Assembly: GCA_030544225.1 (NCBI GenBank)
Contig: CM060498.1
Coordinates: 1,922,001 to 1,986,000, forward strand
Source of the DNA: Skeletonema marinoi
Taxonomy: Eukaryota > Bacillariophyta > Thalassiosirophyceae > Thalassiosirales > Thalassiosiraceae
Direction: 5' to 3'
DNA: 64,000 nucleotides
Shown here in pieces: positions 9,901-21,225 of the stretch. A program made the position numbers and the translations under genes. Below the pieces are notes generated by a model. The model ran no database searches. It was not told the DNA's origin and worked only from the letters and a program-made list of their open reading frames with translations. How positions within the stretch are numbered: position 1 is the first letter of the stretch; each line of letters starts with the position of its first letter.

Positions 9901-10321
9901 GGCTGTACTCTCGATGTGCAGTGGGGTGGTGATGATAGGCGGCAGCAGCAGTGGTGGAGGGGTGGTGAGGTGGTGGTGGTGGACGGAGGCGAGAAGTGGT
10001 GGTGTTGTAGTCGGGTGGGGGGGCGGCTGTTCTCATTCCTGGAAAGCGTCTTGCTCCATTGGTATTATTGACAGCATTATTGATGGCAGTGGAGCCGCGT
10101 GGTCTCAAATCTCCCTCACTCAAATTCACTCCTCCATAATCCTCACTATAGTCCAACTTACTCAAGGCATTGGTGGAAGTGTTGCGATGCTTGGGAGTCT
10201 GATCCATCATCATCCCAGCAGCAGTAGTCGTCGACTTGTTCTTTAGTGCTACTTCGGGAGAGGAGGAGGGTGCTTCTGGTTGCAGGGTGTTGGTTGTTGT
10301 GGGGGAGGGCATTGTGTTCAT
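6908..10321 (-). CDS. Three-repeat Myb-type transcription factor
   Basis: A single exon of 1137 residues starts at the ATG at 10321. Three Myb/SANT repeats lie close to the C-terminus, about residues 957-1115. Repeat 1 carries GWTKEED and CRERWTRFL, repeat 2 QWTEEEDNAVIKAV and VRDRWVNHLNP, and repeat 3 FSKEDDLLLWEG and HIKNRWYS. The Trp spacing is that of animal c-Myb and plant 3R-Myb proteins, which bind DNA and often control cell-cycle genes. Residues 1-950 are low-complexity, with runs of His, Gly, Pro, Tyr, Asn and Gln and acidic stretches, typical of a disordered activation region. The DNA-binding domain at the C-terminus is unusual, since most 3R-Mybs carry it near the N-terminus. It probably acts in the nucleus. 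Targets are unknown. Confidence 0.93.
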   Translation of the reverse strand: MNTMPSPTTTNTLQPEAPSSSPEVALKNKSTTTAAGMMMDQTPKHRNTSTNALSKLDYSEDYGGVNLSEGDLRPRGSTAINNAVNNTNGARRFPGMRTAAPPPDYNTTTSRLRPPPPPHHPSTTAAAAYHHHPTAHREYSRTYEGSYDDYIHDLSAPLPDYDVPPSYSLFGRDPHRAPHHRELPREHRMPRERIVDYHGGGGRGPPPPHHYYRPPPPQYYDYYDGYYRDHDYRPSVSGGGEVNGGGEGRSYWEGGRPQPTTTTAPTTGGGFGEDRINHHTMEHADSTGDLTHQERGSMVEGTKEEGKSLRAVSGSFSVTASKSSEHPSGHSLDQLSNEGGGEERQQGNDNKEQQQGGGGGADEKDKDIAVVLASMDGSTKNAATAEDDGEAAANNHKSPMTKSAPSSNNNSRNDELLEVTSSLSQSPDDHPHNNSNMHRNSHHHHGSHHHHHQGPLAIRKKAPTPSKLHYMAYQHPQQQQHPPQYHHHHHQQQRDPRTGRVVGMMAPPPPVATATNAHHAVAGAGYDEESPSASTISTKASQFMSIDRKEAQQQVMDESRGDVEQGKEDEEEDAPPNKRQRRSSSAGSTPSAAAAATAAVFKRTGGGGGDGLPDLSGMPSWDTTRTTASGPGTISGWSVCSNLASGTGAAVGKDGGAAATGGGGVAGKEGGDVLLNSATSPGDGDSLYRAGVLSAFSFSSENFGRANGASSTFSLPSATAAMGGAAGGGEDDISPKSILSKDGKNKKSMPQGTHVQFSRGGEEGSIPGASASLPSSSGRKRMAPHLSRSPYDDYYDYPPTRYHHAPPPPSHHHSYYDSPSHHRSSRYHPDDAYYADSHYHHPYPPPPHHSRGGGGGGGGYNARHHYHHGPPPPSSGGGHYYDRHSHDFPPSPSPTHHHRQYLHGGQLDDSLRGSSEGGASTSSGSASRRTPRSSSSVHSRDELPTGHLRCANFPNPHGWTKEEDTALITIMKGTKKNPQSWSPIGHQLGRSPDDCRERWTRFLKPGARKGQWTEEEDNAVIKAVQSAGPDGNFTRWSELASHLPGRVGKQVRDRWVNHLNPNINHLPFSKEDDLLLWEGHSKVGKRWVEISSTFFKGTRSENHIKNRWYSASFKKFITSEFGEDSFVSGSNKGVDSI

Positions 10322-11203
10322 CTTTTATGCTTCGTATGATTGATGTACTTAATAGCTCCGAGTAAATAATAGCGGTAGTATGAGCTCCTCACAATATTAT
10401 AGACAGTGTGTTCTTTCAAAGAAGAGGCATCAATGAAGGTCACGACAACTCATCCAGGTTCACTACTAATTATCAGTTGCAACGCCAAACCCCCACAACT
10501 CTCAAGTGTTGAACTCTCGTCATTTTCGTTGATTCGAAAAATCCAACTGCCGAAAATGTCGATCGTGTTGCCAAAAATGGCGACGTTTCAACGCTGAACT
10601 TCCAGGGTGGAATTGGTATGTAAAGGGGAAAGGAAGGTGGGGGATAGTCGTGTGGGGAGTTGGAGAAAGGTTTTGGGGGGTTGGAAGAAAGGAACTTTCG
10701 ATGGGGAGAGAGGGGAAGAGAGATGCGAGAGGGCCAGAAAACACGAGAGCACGAGTAAGTGGTTTTGCACTTAGTTGTACTATTGCGAGAGAGAGATGGT
10801 AGATACTTATAGGAGTCTTCAGTGAAAGGAAATGTTGTTGAGCGATTCATAAAAATGCATGGTGGTGAAGATGATGTCGAGAGCAAAATGAAGATGGGTA
10901 TACGAGCCTGCGGAAAACACACAGCGTTCTAGCCTTCCAACCTGAACATTGATGATGAGTTAAATGAGCTATTGATGAAGGTACGTACCAATATTACTAT
11001 TATGCCAAACTAGTAGAAGGAAAGCAACGATGAGGCTCAGCGTACATTTTTTCCCTTCACAAAGAGAACAGCCAGAACTTGGGCTAGAGCCAAGTAGAGT
11101 TGAAGGACAAAGCTGCGACTGCTCGAGACGAGGATGGATACCAAGAGAATATCTTACAAAAACGGAGATGAGGATGAGCTCATCTTGTCTGGATAGAGCA
11201 ACA

Positions 11204-11240
<37 letters not shown>

Positions 11241-11731
11241 ATCAGCAGCGAGGCTTCTCCATTGCATGCGCAAAGTTGCAGTTGCCAGACTGTCAAATAG
11301 AAGAGCAGATTCCTGAGCAGGAAGTGCATAAGTATCAAAGTCCCTTTCTGTGATAGCAGCTGCTGATTGAGAGAAGCACAGCATACATAGATTAGATAGT
11401 TCGCTTTGCTCCGGCATAAGAATAATTGCGCCCGTATAAAAGCGTTTGGGACGCTATATAAACGCATCAATAGAAGAGTAAGATGTTTTCTCGCTGTTTT
11501 TCCCTACGTTTGGATTCTCATCTGACAAACGAGAAAACAATCTCCACAGAAAGAACGTGTAGGGCTGAGAACGGAGAACACCCTCACATGCTCGCTCATA
11601 GGTTTCATTCACCCAATGCAACCACATAACTCCCTCCGGACGATAAGACGCTTCATCGCCAGAGCTATAATAAAGAGAGCCATATACACTCATACTAGCC
11701 TTCAACCAGTAGCATATCTATATCTCTTGCA
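10322..11731. other. Long divergent intergenic region
   Basis: About 1.4 kb between divergent starts of the Myb and sulfotransferase-like genes. It holds a 32-nt GT microsatellite (11206-11237) and a TATATAAA at 11455-11462, about 270 nt before the sulfotransferase ATG. Short open frames here are low-complexity and unconvincing. Confidence 0.55.
11206..11237. repeat. (GT)n microsatellite
   Basis: An uninterrupted run of about 16 TG dinucleotides lies in the intergenic region between the Myb and sulfotransferase-like genes. Confidence 0.95.
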
Positions 11732-13205
11732 ATGATTAACTTGGTTCAGCTCTCCAAATCCGCCAATCGGATTTCAATTTCATGTTTTGGTGTGATTGTA
11801 ATTATGGTATCGATTGCTTCGTCGTTGTTCGCTATCAAGATTCATCGCATCATCATATCTTTGGATTTCGAGGCGCCTCACGTCCCGAAGAATCATTCGA
11901 GCAGCTTCAACCTTGAACTATTTGATGGCTCAAACAGCAGCACGAGCGGCAACAATAACAGTACATATGTGTCGCCCCATCAGGATCAGATAGTACTCGA
12001 AGACAAAATCTCCTCCACCTCTACCGAACCGATGTTTGTCTTGCATATCGGTCCGCATAAAACTGCTACCTCAGTTATTCAATGCGATCTCACACGTTAT
12101 CGTAAGGAGCTCTACGAAACTGCATCGGTTGCATATGTAGGTCGGATTTACAGCCACTGCTTGAAAAACCGACGCAACAAACATACGCTCAATCCTCGGT
12201 CATTCATCAACTCTTGCTTCAAAAATGGAAATTGTGAGACAAAAGATGCTTGGAAGACTTTGGAATCTGAGTTGGCATACCTGTCGGCACACAACAAACA
12301 TGTGATTCTATCAGACGAGGCATTTGCTAGAATGCACGTCACTTCGTACAATCAAAAAGTCGACAATCGTCAGATGCTATATGATCTTGTCAACAAGTAC
12401 TACCCTGGTCGTATGCGTATAGTAGTTGTATATCGAAGGTACTACGAGTGGATGCTCAGTCTTTGGAACGAATTCAACAAACCTTTTAAGAATGGCAATG
12501 GAGACACTTCCGACTATAGACCAACCTACCAAAATTGGCCGTCCGAGGGAGGGAAGAGGTGTCACACATTTGTATCCTTTATGAAGGATTTCATGGATCC
12601 CGAGGGCAAACACATCTGACGAAACCGGCACAGAGCAGAGGCAGAACACGTTCATGTAGCCGAATACTTTCGGGGGTTGTGGAGTAATCATTCCAGTGAA
12701 GTACAGGTATTGAATCTACACAAAATGAATATACCATCTGACGATGGGCAAGATGCAACTTCGAGGTTCCTTCAATCTTCCCTTACACCTCCGTAGCAAG
12801 GACTCTGGGTTTGGTGGTCGACATAATCCGTCAAGAAATATCAACTACGATATACTAGCGGTGGCGGCTCATGAACATGGATTACTAGGAAACCAAACTA
12901 TCCCTCGAGCCAAGGTTGCAGTGCTCTTGGAAGAGAATTTTATGAAGAAATTGAACACAACAGATCTCCCGCTTCAATGTCCAGACGAAGAGCTGTTGAA
13001 ACGCTTTCTTCAGAAGTCAATTCATTACGAAGAGATGCTCTATCCCGGTCAAACAGATGATAAGGAGCATGAAACGACCTTCTACGAGGCAGTCAAGAAA
13101 CACAAATTCTGCAACTTTGACTTTGATGAGTTGGTGGAAGATGAAACAGTACGTGCATTCTTTTCCAAAGAGATTCCACGTTTGTACCGACGTTCCAAGC
13201 ATTGA
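11732..13205 (+). pseudogene. Sulfotransferase-like type II membrane protein, two frame breaks
   Basis: The N-terminus (ATG 11732) has a membrane anchor near residues 18-36, typical of Golgi enzymes. FVLHIGPHKTATSVIQ at about residue 100 matches the 5'-phosphosulfate-binding loop of PAPS-dependent sulfotransferases, and IVVVYRRYYEWMLSLWNE matches the 3'-phosphate motif. An in-frame TGA at 12617-12619 interrupts the frame. Coding character then continues in the same frame (HVAEYFRGLWSNH, VQVLNLHKMN) until about 12795, where one extra T shifts it to the next frame (SKDSGFGGRHNPS) and on to the stop at 13203-13205. No pair of splice sites that I can see removes both breaks while keeping the conserved blocks. 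It is a pseudogene, a polymorphic allele, or an assembly with two errors. If intact it would sulfate a carbohydrate or related acceptor. Confidence 0.75.
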
Positions 13206-13992
13206 GATCAATAATATCAAAGCACTGTAAATATCAATAGATCCAGCGAAGAATCGGTGGACGAGTTTACTGGTTACTGGTTCGTTGCAGAATGCTCTAA
13301 GCATCAGCGGCGCGCGTTCTATCTATATGTTAAGTTATTGTAATACATGTTAGCCCAAAGACCATTAGGTTGGAAGAGCTCCATATTAATTGAATGGTAA
13401 ATACTTTTATGGAGCTCTGGGTACATGGAAGATGGTAGTGACTTTTGGGAGGGTTCAAGATCTCAAGCATGGGTAATGTTGGTGGAAAGAAGAAGACGAA
13501 AGCATTAGAATGAAATTGACAGCATAAAAGTAGAAACGCGTAGTCCTATTTGCAGTTGAGCTGCATTTGACCTTGATGAGGACCCAATCCTTGGAATGAG
13601 GAAGATAACCCGGATAAATCCTTTAGACAAAGATCAAAAGCAGCCAAAACTTGCGAGTTCCGACAAAAGAGTTTGTATCGATGAAGATCGGGGCATGTTC
13701 GAATATCGGGAACAAGCGAGCGAGCAAGCAAGTAGAGAATAGAACTTGCTTGGAGGCAGCACTGATTGAATTCATCTTTGGAAATTGTGGTTATCATTGA
13801 GCAACACAGTAGATATGCATTCGTTCTCATAGCTTAAAGCTTGTATAGCAGCCACACTGCATTGATACGTTTGTAAATATTGAAGATGATTCGGCGAAAC
13901 GAAGTCCTCAGTACAATTAGTTAATAACATCATTCCATTATAATATTGTTCACAATTCAAGTATACAGCCCCCCCATTAGCCAGAAGGAATC
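13206..13992. other. Convergent intergenic region
   Basis: About 790 bp between the sulfotransferase-like stop and the MYND-protein stop. A minus-strand open frame overlaps the MYND 3' end (FLLANGGAVYLN and on, to about 13772), but it has no start and no recognised family. Nothing firm was found. Confidence 0.45.
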
Positions 13993-15480
13993 TCACAACT
14001 TCTTCGGCTGTTGCTTCGTCGTCGTCGTCGTCGTCTTCTGTTTTTCAAGCCGCTTCGTCTGCTTCCCCTTCCCCTTTCCGGACTTCTTCTTTCCCCCTCT
14101 ACCCCTCGCACCATTAGCAGGCCTGGTTCTATTGACCGGCTCCTGCATTTGCTGTTGCGATCGCATCTTCTGTCCCGGCGATATTCCTTGAGCTCTGGCT
14201 TTTGCTGCAGCCTCCCTCAGTGGACTTTTTGTCGCTTCCACAGCGTCCTGGTACAAGCGCAGAAGTGCAGCAAAACCCTCCATATTGACCTTTCCCTGTG
14301 CATACAATTCCCTAAAGTTGTTTATGGCTTCAATACTTCCTTGCTTTGCGGCAATGATGAGATGTCTGATGGCTCGGTCGTGTTCCCTATGCCTTGACTC
14401 ATAATTTGCAAGGCGGAACCGCGCAATAGGGTGACCACCGATGGAAGCCTCTTCCAAATGGTATAACTCCAATTTCTCGTCCTTCTCTGTAATCTCAGCG
14501 CAACGTGCGTCTAAATGAGCATACACCATTGCTAGATTATTGTGTGCATCAGGTGCGCCTGGGCCCCCCGCTTCAACGGCCTTTTTCCAATACTCAAATG
14601 CAGCCTTACGGTCTCCGTCATGATAGTGCTTCTTCCCCACTTCACAAAGTGCAACGCTGTCACCCACTTTAAGCCTTGCCATATTTCTAGCGTCTGCCTC
14701 TTTATTAGTTGATGGAGGTTTGTCCCTACAGAACGGACACCTTTGCTCCAGATTATCTGCCAGCTCTCGTTCCCTGTTTGCAAAAAAGCAGCCATCACAG
14801 ATAAATTTGCTGCAGCAAGCTTGCAGCACATACGTGTCAATGTTCAATGGGATGGGCAATAAGCAGATTGGACAGTCTCCACGGTGGGTGGACTCAGGTT
14901 GATCGAATAGAATCAAGTCACGTAATTCAGCCGCCCGCTTCTTACACGCTTCTTCGTGATGAGGCTTGTGTTCCTTCTGACAGTCATCGCTGCAATATTG
15001 GACGAGATCGCAGGCATCACACTTCTTTAAATTAGTGTCTCCGACGCCGCACGAAGAGCAGCAGATAATGTCGCCTGGATCCTTCTTTTCCTCATTCATA
15101 TCTGCGCCCATAGTTGAGGCGGCGTTTTGGATACCAAAATACTCAAATTTTTTTATGTTTGGGTTGTCCTTCCCTTCCTCCTTCCCTTCAGCGCTCAAGG
15201 TTGAGGTAGTGGTGTCGATCGTATCTTGATCGTGATCGTTATGACTCGTTGCGTTGACCTTCCCTTCATCCTTACTTTCTTCGCTCAAGGTTGAGGTATT
15301 GGTGTCGATTGTAACTTCTTGATCTTGAAATTGATTTTGCTTCGTTGTGTCATACTCTTTGTTCTTTCCGTCAGCAGCCATCAAATCGTCGCTCTGTTTA
15401 AACCGACGCCGAAGAAAGACTACAGCCAGGAGTAGGAGTGCTCCGTTGAAGAATTGGATGATTGCCAGCTCTGCGCTCAT
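13993..15480 (-). CDS. MYND zinc finger / RING-like / Sel1-repeat protein
   Basis: A single exon of 495 residues starts at the ATG at 15480. An N-terminal hydrophobic segment (residues about 6-23) may be a membrane anchor. Residues about 60-115 contain an 18-residue tandem duplication (TSTLSEESKDEGK and TSTLSAEGKEEGK). A MYND finger spans about 140-180 (CCSSCG, CDAC, YCSDDCQKEH, C-terminal His/Cys). A RING-like second zinc module spans about 200-255 (CPICLLP, CDGCF, CPFC). Sel1/TPR-type helical repeats follow to about 400 (AAFEYWKKAVEAGG, DAHNNLAMVYAHLD). The C-terminal tail is Lys/Arg-rich with a poly-Thr run. The combination suggests a protein-interaction adaptor or ubiquitin ligase. I know the architecture as a multi-copy family in diatoms; its substrates are unknown. 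Confidence 0.9.
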   Translation of the reverse strand: MSAELAIIQFFNGALLLLAVVFLRRRFKQSDDLMAADGKNKEYDTTKQNQFQDQEVTIDTNTSTLSEESKDEGKVNATSHNDHDQDTIDTTTSTLSAEGKEEGKDNPNIKKFEYFGIQNAASTMGADMNEEKKDPGDIICCSSCGVGDTNLKKCDACDLVQYCSDDCQKEHKPHHEEACKKRAAELRDLILFDQPESTHRGDCPICLLPIPLNIDTYVLQACCSKFICDGCFFANRERELADNLEQRCPFCRDKPPSTNKEADARNMARLKVGDSVALCEVGKKHYHDGDRKAAFEYWKKAVEAGGPGAPDAHNNLAMVYAHLDARCAEITEKDEKLELYHLEEASIGGHPIARFRLANYESRHREHDRAIRHLIIAAKQGSIEAINNFRELYAQGKVNMEGFAALLRLYQDAVEATKSPLREAAAKARAQGISPGQKMRSQQQMQEPVNRTRPANGARGRGGKKKSGKGKGKQTKRLEKQKTTTTTTKQQPKKL

Positions 15481-16225
15481 TGTCGAAACAATACAAAGAA
15501 TACACAGCTATCACCTAAAAGAACTATGCATGCTAAAGTAACATGCTCTTGGAGTTCTTGCCAAGACTCTTGGAGTTCTTGTTTGCTGACTGACGCCCGG
15601 CAGCCGGCAGGCGGCCGGCCGGCCATTTGTCCATCTGAGTCATCGATCGTACTACAGGTTAAGTATCATAACCTCGCCGAAAGTGCGAACCAGAGGCGTA
15701 GTAAGTACCGGTCGTGATTAATCTTTAGATTGGCGTCGCCGGTGAGGATGGGCGAGCGTATATAGGCCCTGATGTAGTAGTACGTTGGGTGTAGCTACTA
15801 AAATAATCTTTACCTACGTTGTAGGAGTAGAGAACTTGATCGCTGAAATAAAAAAAAGGATAACTCTTTTAGTTGAATCTTGGTTGAGTTGGGCTAGCTT
15901 GCCCGAGTCACATACAGGACAAAAATTACCCAATGACGTCACAAATGCTTTGTCTACTTATTACAGTGTCGTTTTAGTAAAGTAAATGAAAATGATATTG
16001 CTTGAACTTGCTTAGTCAGTATTGTACTTACAGGAGAGAAGCTAGAGAGGTTGATCGTTGCCAACGATGGAAGAAGAAGCACGCTTCAAGCAAGCCGAAA
16101 CCGAAAGAACAGGCACATCGTGCAATATCTACAATACCTATGCAAACTAGTGACACAGGGCGTCACTATTTGCAAAATGTGCAGGTTCTAAAGAAGATAA
16201 ATCAGAGAAGGTAGAAAATAGAAGA
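15481..16225. other. Divergent intergenic region
   Basis: About 745 bp between the MYND gene (minus) and STAND ATPase A (plus). It includes a very GC-rich patch around 15595-15625 (repeated GGC/GGCC). No gene was recognised. Confidence 0.55.
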
Positions 16226-19200
16226 ATGGCAGAATTCACGGCAACTGAAACGATGATCAACAGCAGCAAAGAGGGGGATCCTTTCCTCCTATCAGAGTGG
16301 ATCCGCCGGACGCTCAATGAGGCAGCGAATCGCCTCCCTGCTCCCATACAATCATTGACAGCAGAAGTTCGTGATACGCTGGCATTATGCTCAGATGATT
16401 ATTTAATTCCTGCGCTTAGAGTAGCATGGTCATTAGCTGATCAAATGTGCAAAGCGGAACACTTCTTGGAAATGTGCAAAGCGGAACAAGAAGTAACTGG
16501 GCAATCACTGCCTGTGCCAAGAACGAATTGGGCGGACAGCATCGTTGTTCATTTGCATCCAGATGGTAGTGGGAGGCGAAGCAATCTTATTGGCAACACC
16601 ACTGAAGATCACGTTCAGAATGCCACGGAAGAGGATCTTGATAATATTAGAGCAGAACTATTGCCCTCTTTGTTCAAGTCAGATAGTGATGATGGTGATG
16701 GCATTGCAAAGCATGATGGGAGCAGAACTCAGCACATTTATTCCCTAGGCCTTGTCTTCTACGAGATATTTTCTGGTGGGGGACGTCCTCCTGAAATTGA
16801 GCAGCAACATTTTGATCACGTTGCTCCCATCGATTTTGAGGGCAAACTCAGCATTTTTGATAATATCGAAGATGAGTTCGATATATTGCCAAAAAAGAGA
16901 CACACACAGAATAGTGATTTCCAAAACAAATGTACTGTATCGGTAGAGCCGTTAAAGGGAAAGCGTGTCCCCGTTCAACTGTGTGATTTGATTGCCAACA
17001 TGGTAGATTGTATCAATGGTACACTGAGTGGGGATGATGCGTATCAAAGTATGACTCATGTAAGAGATGATTTGCAGCTAATGTTGGAAAGGCCTGCAGT
17101 CTATCTTTATGATCAAGACATGGGGAGATTATCAATGACTGGACTGCAATTAGGCGACACCGTATTCGGTCGAAACGAGGAGCTATCCTCTCTCAAAGAG
17201 TGCCATCGTCGATCTGTATCAGGTGAGACCGAGTTTGCATTCATCTCAGGTCATGCTGGGATAGGCAAGTCATTCTTGGCATACGAATTTGGGAAGCACG
17301 TGATTATGAGCGGTGGAATCTTTCTCGCAGGTAAATTCGATCAACTGCAACAGGGCAAGCCATTTAGTGCATTGGCAGCAGCTTTCAACGGATATTGTGG
17401 CATGCTGATGCAGAGTAGTGAACTGAGAGAAGTTGTGGCATCGAAACTGAGGTCCTCGTTGGGGAGGGAGGTGTACTACCTGACCAAAATCATTCCCTGC
17501 TTGAATTATATTTTAGGCTCTGAGCAAAGTGACGGCACTTTCTGCAATGATAATTGTGTTGACGCTCAAAGACGGCTTCAATATCTATTATGCCAGTTTG
17601 TGGAAGTGTTATCCAGTTCAAATGATACTCCCGTGACTTTATTCCTCGATGACTTGCAGTGGGCAGATTCAGCATCCATAGCAGCAGTGACTCAACTCTT
17701 GTGCAGTACTGGATCCTCGTCGAAACAGAAGCAACAATTCTTCTTTGTAGGATGCCATCGTGAGGGAATAATCGACAGCGCTCATCCAGTGCGGGAATTA
17801 GTGCGCAATGCAGAACTACTTGGTGTGTCCTTCACCAGCTTGAAATTAGATAGCATGGGGGAAGAGACGTTGAATGCGATGGTTTCAGAAACTTTGTGTG
17901 TATTGCCACGCCTCACTCGGACTCTGGCGAATATAATGTACCGGAAGACGAAGGGCAATCCACTCTTTGTCTCTCAGCTGATGCTATCTCTGAATAAGAA
18001 GAATCTGCTATTTCCAAGCTTGAATCGGCGGCGGTGGGAGTGGGACAACGAGAAGATCATGAGTCAGAAGTTGCCCGACGATGTCGCTGTGTTTTTCACG
18101 CAGTCCATTGCGGACCTACCGTCAAATGTCAGAATATCTTTATTCCATATCTCGTGCTTTGGGGCCTCCGTGGAGATTGCGTTTGTGAAAACACTTGAAA
18201 GAGCCTTAGAAATGGGGGGTTTATGCGACAATCTTGACATAGCCGTAGATGAAGGTTTGTTGGAAAAGAAAGGTGGTCAACTTCGATTTAGCCACGACCG
18301 CATTCAAGAAGTGGCTTACAACACACTACCAGCAGATGAGCGGTGCCTCTTTCACAATGTGTGTGGAATGGCTCTAGCTTCGTTCTCAACTTCAGAATCA
18401 GATGATAACATTCTCCTTGCGGCAGTGAACCAAATCAATCTCGGAGGCCCTGCCGCCATTCAAGATACGAGTCAGAATTTCACCATTGCGACAGTAAATT
18501 TAAGAGCTGGACAGAAGGCCATGGAAATGTCAGATTTTGGAGCAGCGTATTCTTATTTCAATCATGGAATCTCCTTTCTACAGGAAGGGCACTGGCAAGA
18601 ACACTACGATTTGAGTTTGAGGTTGTTTGAATTGGCAGGAAAAATTGCTCTCGCCATTGGAGATCTTGCTAGCTCGATGCTGCATTCAGAGGAAGTGATG
18701 AAAGAAGCACGTTCCTTTGAGGATGCATTGAATGTGATGTATTTTTCCACTTGTGCACTGGCATATTCATCAGGGCTACCAGATTCAATTCAAAATAGTA
18801 TTGAAATTTTGACAAAGCTTGGTATCGATTTGCAAGAATCGAGTAGCGCAGAGGCATGTGTACAAGAAACAATCATGTTATTGACTACCCGTACCGATGA
18901 AGAAATATTGAATACCAGGCAAATGACGGAACCAACGATGATAATTGCGTTGAAGTTCTTGGCGAAGCTAGAATCCGGTATGAACCAGACAAAGCCACGC
19001 TCAGTCCCATTTGTGACACAACAGATAATCGAGCTCTCTCTATCGAAGGGCATGAGTCCAATGTCTCCTATTGGATTTGTCTACATTGGTGGATTGATGT
19101 CCAAGCGAGGAGATTTCAGTAGTGGCTATCGTTACGTGAAACTGGCTCTGTCCTTACTCGACAAAGTGGGTAGGGAATGTGCTGGCGAGGTCATTGCCAT

Positions 19201-20207
19201 GGCCACGCAGGTCAAAATATTCGTCGAACCCATACAAGCAGCCCTTGAACATCATAATGATGGCTACGCAGCGTCAATGGTAACCGGTGATGTCTACAAT
19301 GCTTTGTTAAACACAATACTGAAGGACGCGTGTATGTATGTAGCTGGCGTGAAGTTACAGACAATGCGTGCGAGAAGAATACAATAAGTCTGAAAGGCTT
19401 GCAAAGGAGAACAACCATTTCCATTTCATCCACCTTGTGCTTATAAAACAAGTTCAGCGTGACGTGTTAAGATTGATAGGTTCGGACGAAGAAGTGAAGA
19501 TTCCCGAGGAAGAACAATTGATTGGTTTGAACAATACTCTCTTGAAGACTTTTTGCTTTCGGAAAGCATACATCAGCTTCATGTTTCGATCTTACGATGA
19601 TGCCAAAGAGTACGTTTCGAAGTTCTTTGATTGCCATGAAAATGCATGGGCTAGTTTGATGGTGAGCCATATATATAATGCACTCTACACTGGCCTCATT
19701 TCTTTTTGGGTGGCACGAAAGTCGAGAGATGCTCAATATCAATATTGGATTGCAAGGGGCAACGAATCCAAGTTGACATTGAAGAGATGGGTGCAGTCAT
19801 CTCCGTGGACATTTGAGAACAAATGGTACCTGTTAGAAGCAGAGGAGTCATTCAGCCACAATGACTATGAAGCAGCAAAGTCATTCTACACGCAGGCTAT
19901 TTCATCTGCAAAACTTCACAAGGTAAGATGACGACGTGAATGAGACGTACTTGCATCATAATACGTTGCTTTACTCACTAATTACTGTGACTTGCTCTTT
20001 CAGTTTGTACACGAAGAGGCTCTGGCGTATGAGTTGGCAGCATACTTCCATTTGGAGTTGGGAGAGATGGAACAGTCAATGGAATACTTCTTGGCTGCGC
20101 ACGACAGATATAATGAATGGGGAGCGATTGGAAAATGTAATAGTCTATTTGAGTTTGTCAATAGCAGCTTTAGCCCAGCCTCTATCGAAAGCGACGTTGC
20201 TCCGTAA
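16226..20207 (+). CDS. STAND-type ATPase A with kinase-like remnant (one +1 frame break, one intron)
   Basis: Exons run 16226-19922 and 20004-20207, with intron 19923-20003 (GTAAGA...TTTCAG, phase 0), giving about 1299 residues. Residues about 160-190 resemble kinase subdomain IX (YSLGLVFYEIFSGG), but no kinase catalytic loop is visible. The ATPase module starts at FGRNEELSSL. Walker A is GHAGIGKS (K348), and LFLDDLQWADS is the Walker B/sensor block typical of AAA_16/STAND NTPases. A long helical TPR-like C-terminus ends with YNEWGAIGKCNSL. The first frame stops at 19385-19387, while homology continues in the +1 frame from about 19368 (REEYNKSERLAKENN). A one-nucleotide insertion, assembly error or +1 frameshifting would explain this. 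Conserved coding sequence on both sides argues against a real end. Proteins of this class use ATP-driven oligomerisation in signalling. A paralog lies at 49068-53453. Confidence 0.82.
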
Positions 20208-21225
20208 TCTAATAATGTAACAGAAATTTTAACACGTCTCCGTAATCTATCGCTACCGAATGCGTGTCCAAACAAACAACGATATGGTAGGCAACTGACG
20301 GACGAGGGAATAACTAGACGGATGATGAAAACGCTGCATGGATGAAATTTATCAACTCTGTCTGATATACCCAGAAAGATCGAAGTTCCAATTCAGAAGA
20401 AAGGCTGACGATAATGAGATGATTCAGCCTCCTTGGAAAAAGTACTACGAAGTGATGACGCGCGATGTCTTTTTCTGTAATCGAAGTGTGCAGTGTGACA
20501 CAGCCTACCTTCGATCTTCATTATCTTCCTTACTTGAAGTGCATACTGGCTCTAGGAGGGTGCAAAGCGCCATATGTAGTAATGAAGCAGTATCAGTATT
20601 CGATAAGAATATGGTTCAATTGAACGTCTGATCAAAACGAAACGGTAGTGTGTCTGAAATACAGAGAAACAGCTGGTACAGATTAGGTGCATCTCTCTTT
20701 TTGCTTTTTAGCTTGATGTTCATGTTTGCATAGTTTGCGTTGTAAGACAAAGCAAACAGCCATGAAGTGACGATATCTGATGATATATCAAGTGACAAGC
20801 TACACATAATATTCATGAACATGAATCTTAGCGGTCTGCTCAATCTAAATCTATCATTTGCAGCATATGATTTCATAGAGCTGCTTGCTGTCATATTGGC
20901 TCAGAGGAGAGGTGCTGCTCCTATTCTACCAGACGACTGCAAGGATCCACATACCGCTGCCATTATTGCGGTTCTTCTTATGAGGTCGCTTCAGCGAGTG
21001 ATCGGTATCTTATTTGGGGTCTTTCTCAACGCGTATCCACCTCTTTCTCTCAACAAAATCCAAAATCCATCAACGCAACGCATCCAGCCCCAGCCACCGC
21101 CACACATAATTAGACCGGCTCGTTAGAGAGTGACCGTAGCCAATTGCAACTAATTGGCTGCTAGAGAAGAAGAGCCGTGCCGCTACACTTGAACGACGAC
21201 GACGACATCATAACATTCATAAATC
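20208..21225. other. Intergenic region
   Basis: About 1 kb between STAND ATPase A and the exonuclease. Two short plus-strand open frames (near 20338-20631 and 20767-21126) show no recognisable domain. No repeat was noted. Confidence 0.5.

Noticed and set aside
12708-12798. Possible intron in the sulfotransferase-like gene (CAG|GTATTG to CTCCGTAG)
   Set aside because: Removing it does not restore the downstream frame, and it deletes coding-like text (NLHKMNIPSDDG).
13772-13996. Minus-strand frame with FLLANGGAVYLN, resembling an ankyrin-type end
   Set aside because: It overlaps the real 3' end of the MYND gene in another frame, has no start and shows no second repeat.
19332-19360. GTATGT...TTACAG inside STAND ATPase A as an intron to explain the frame break
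   Set aside because: It would be only 29 nt long, and the text it spans matches the paralog as coding sequence.
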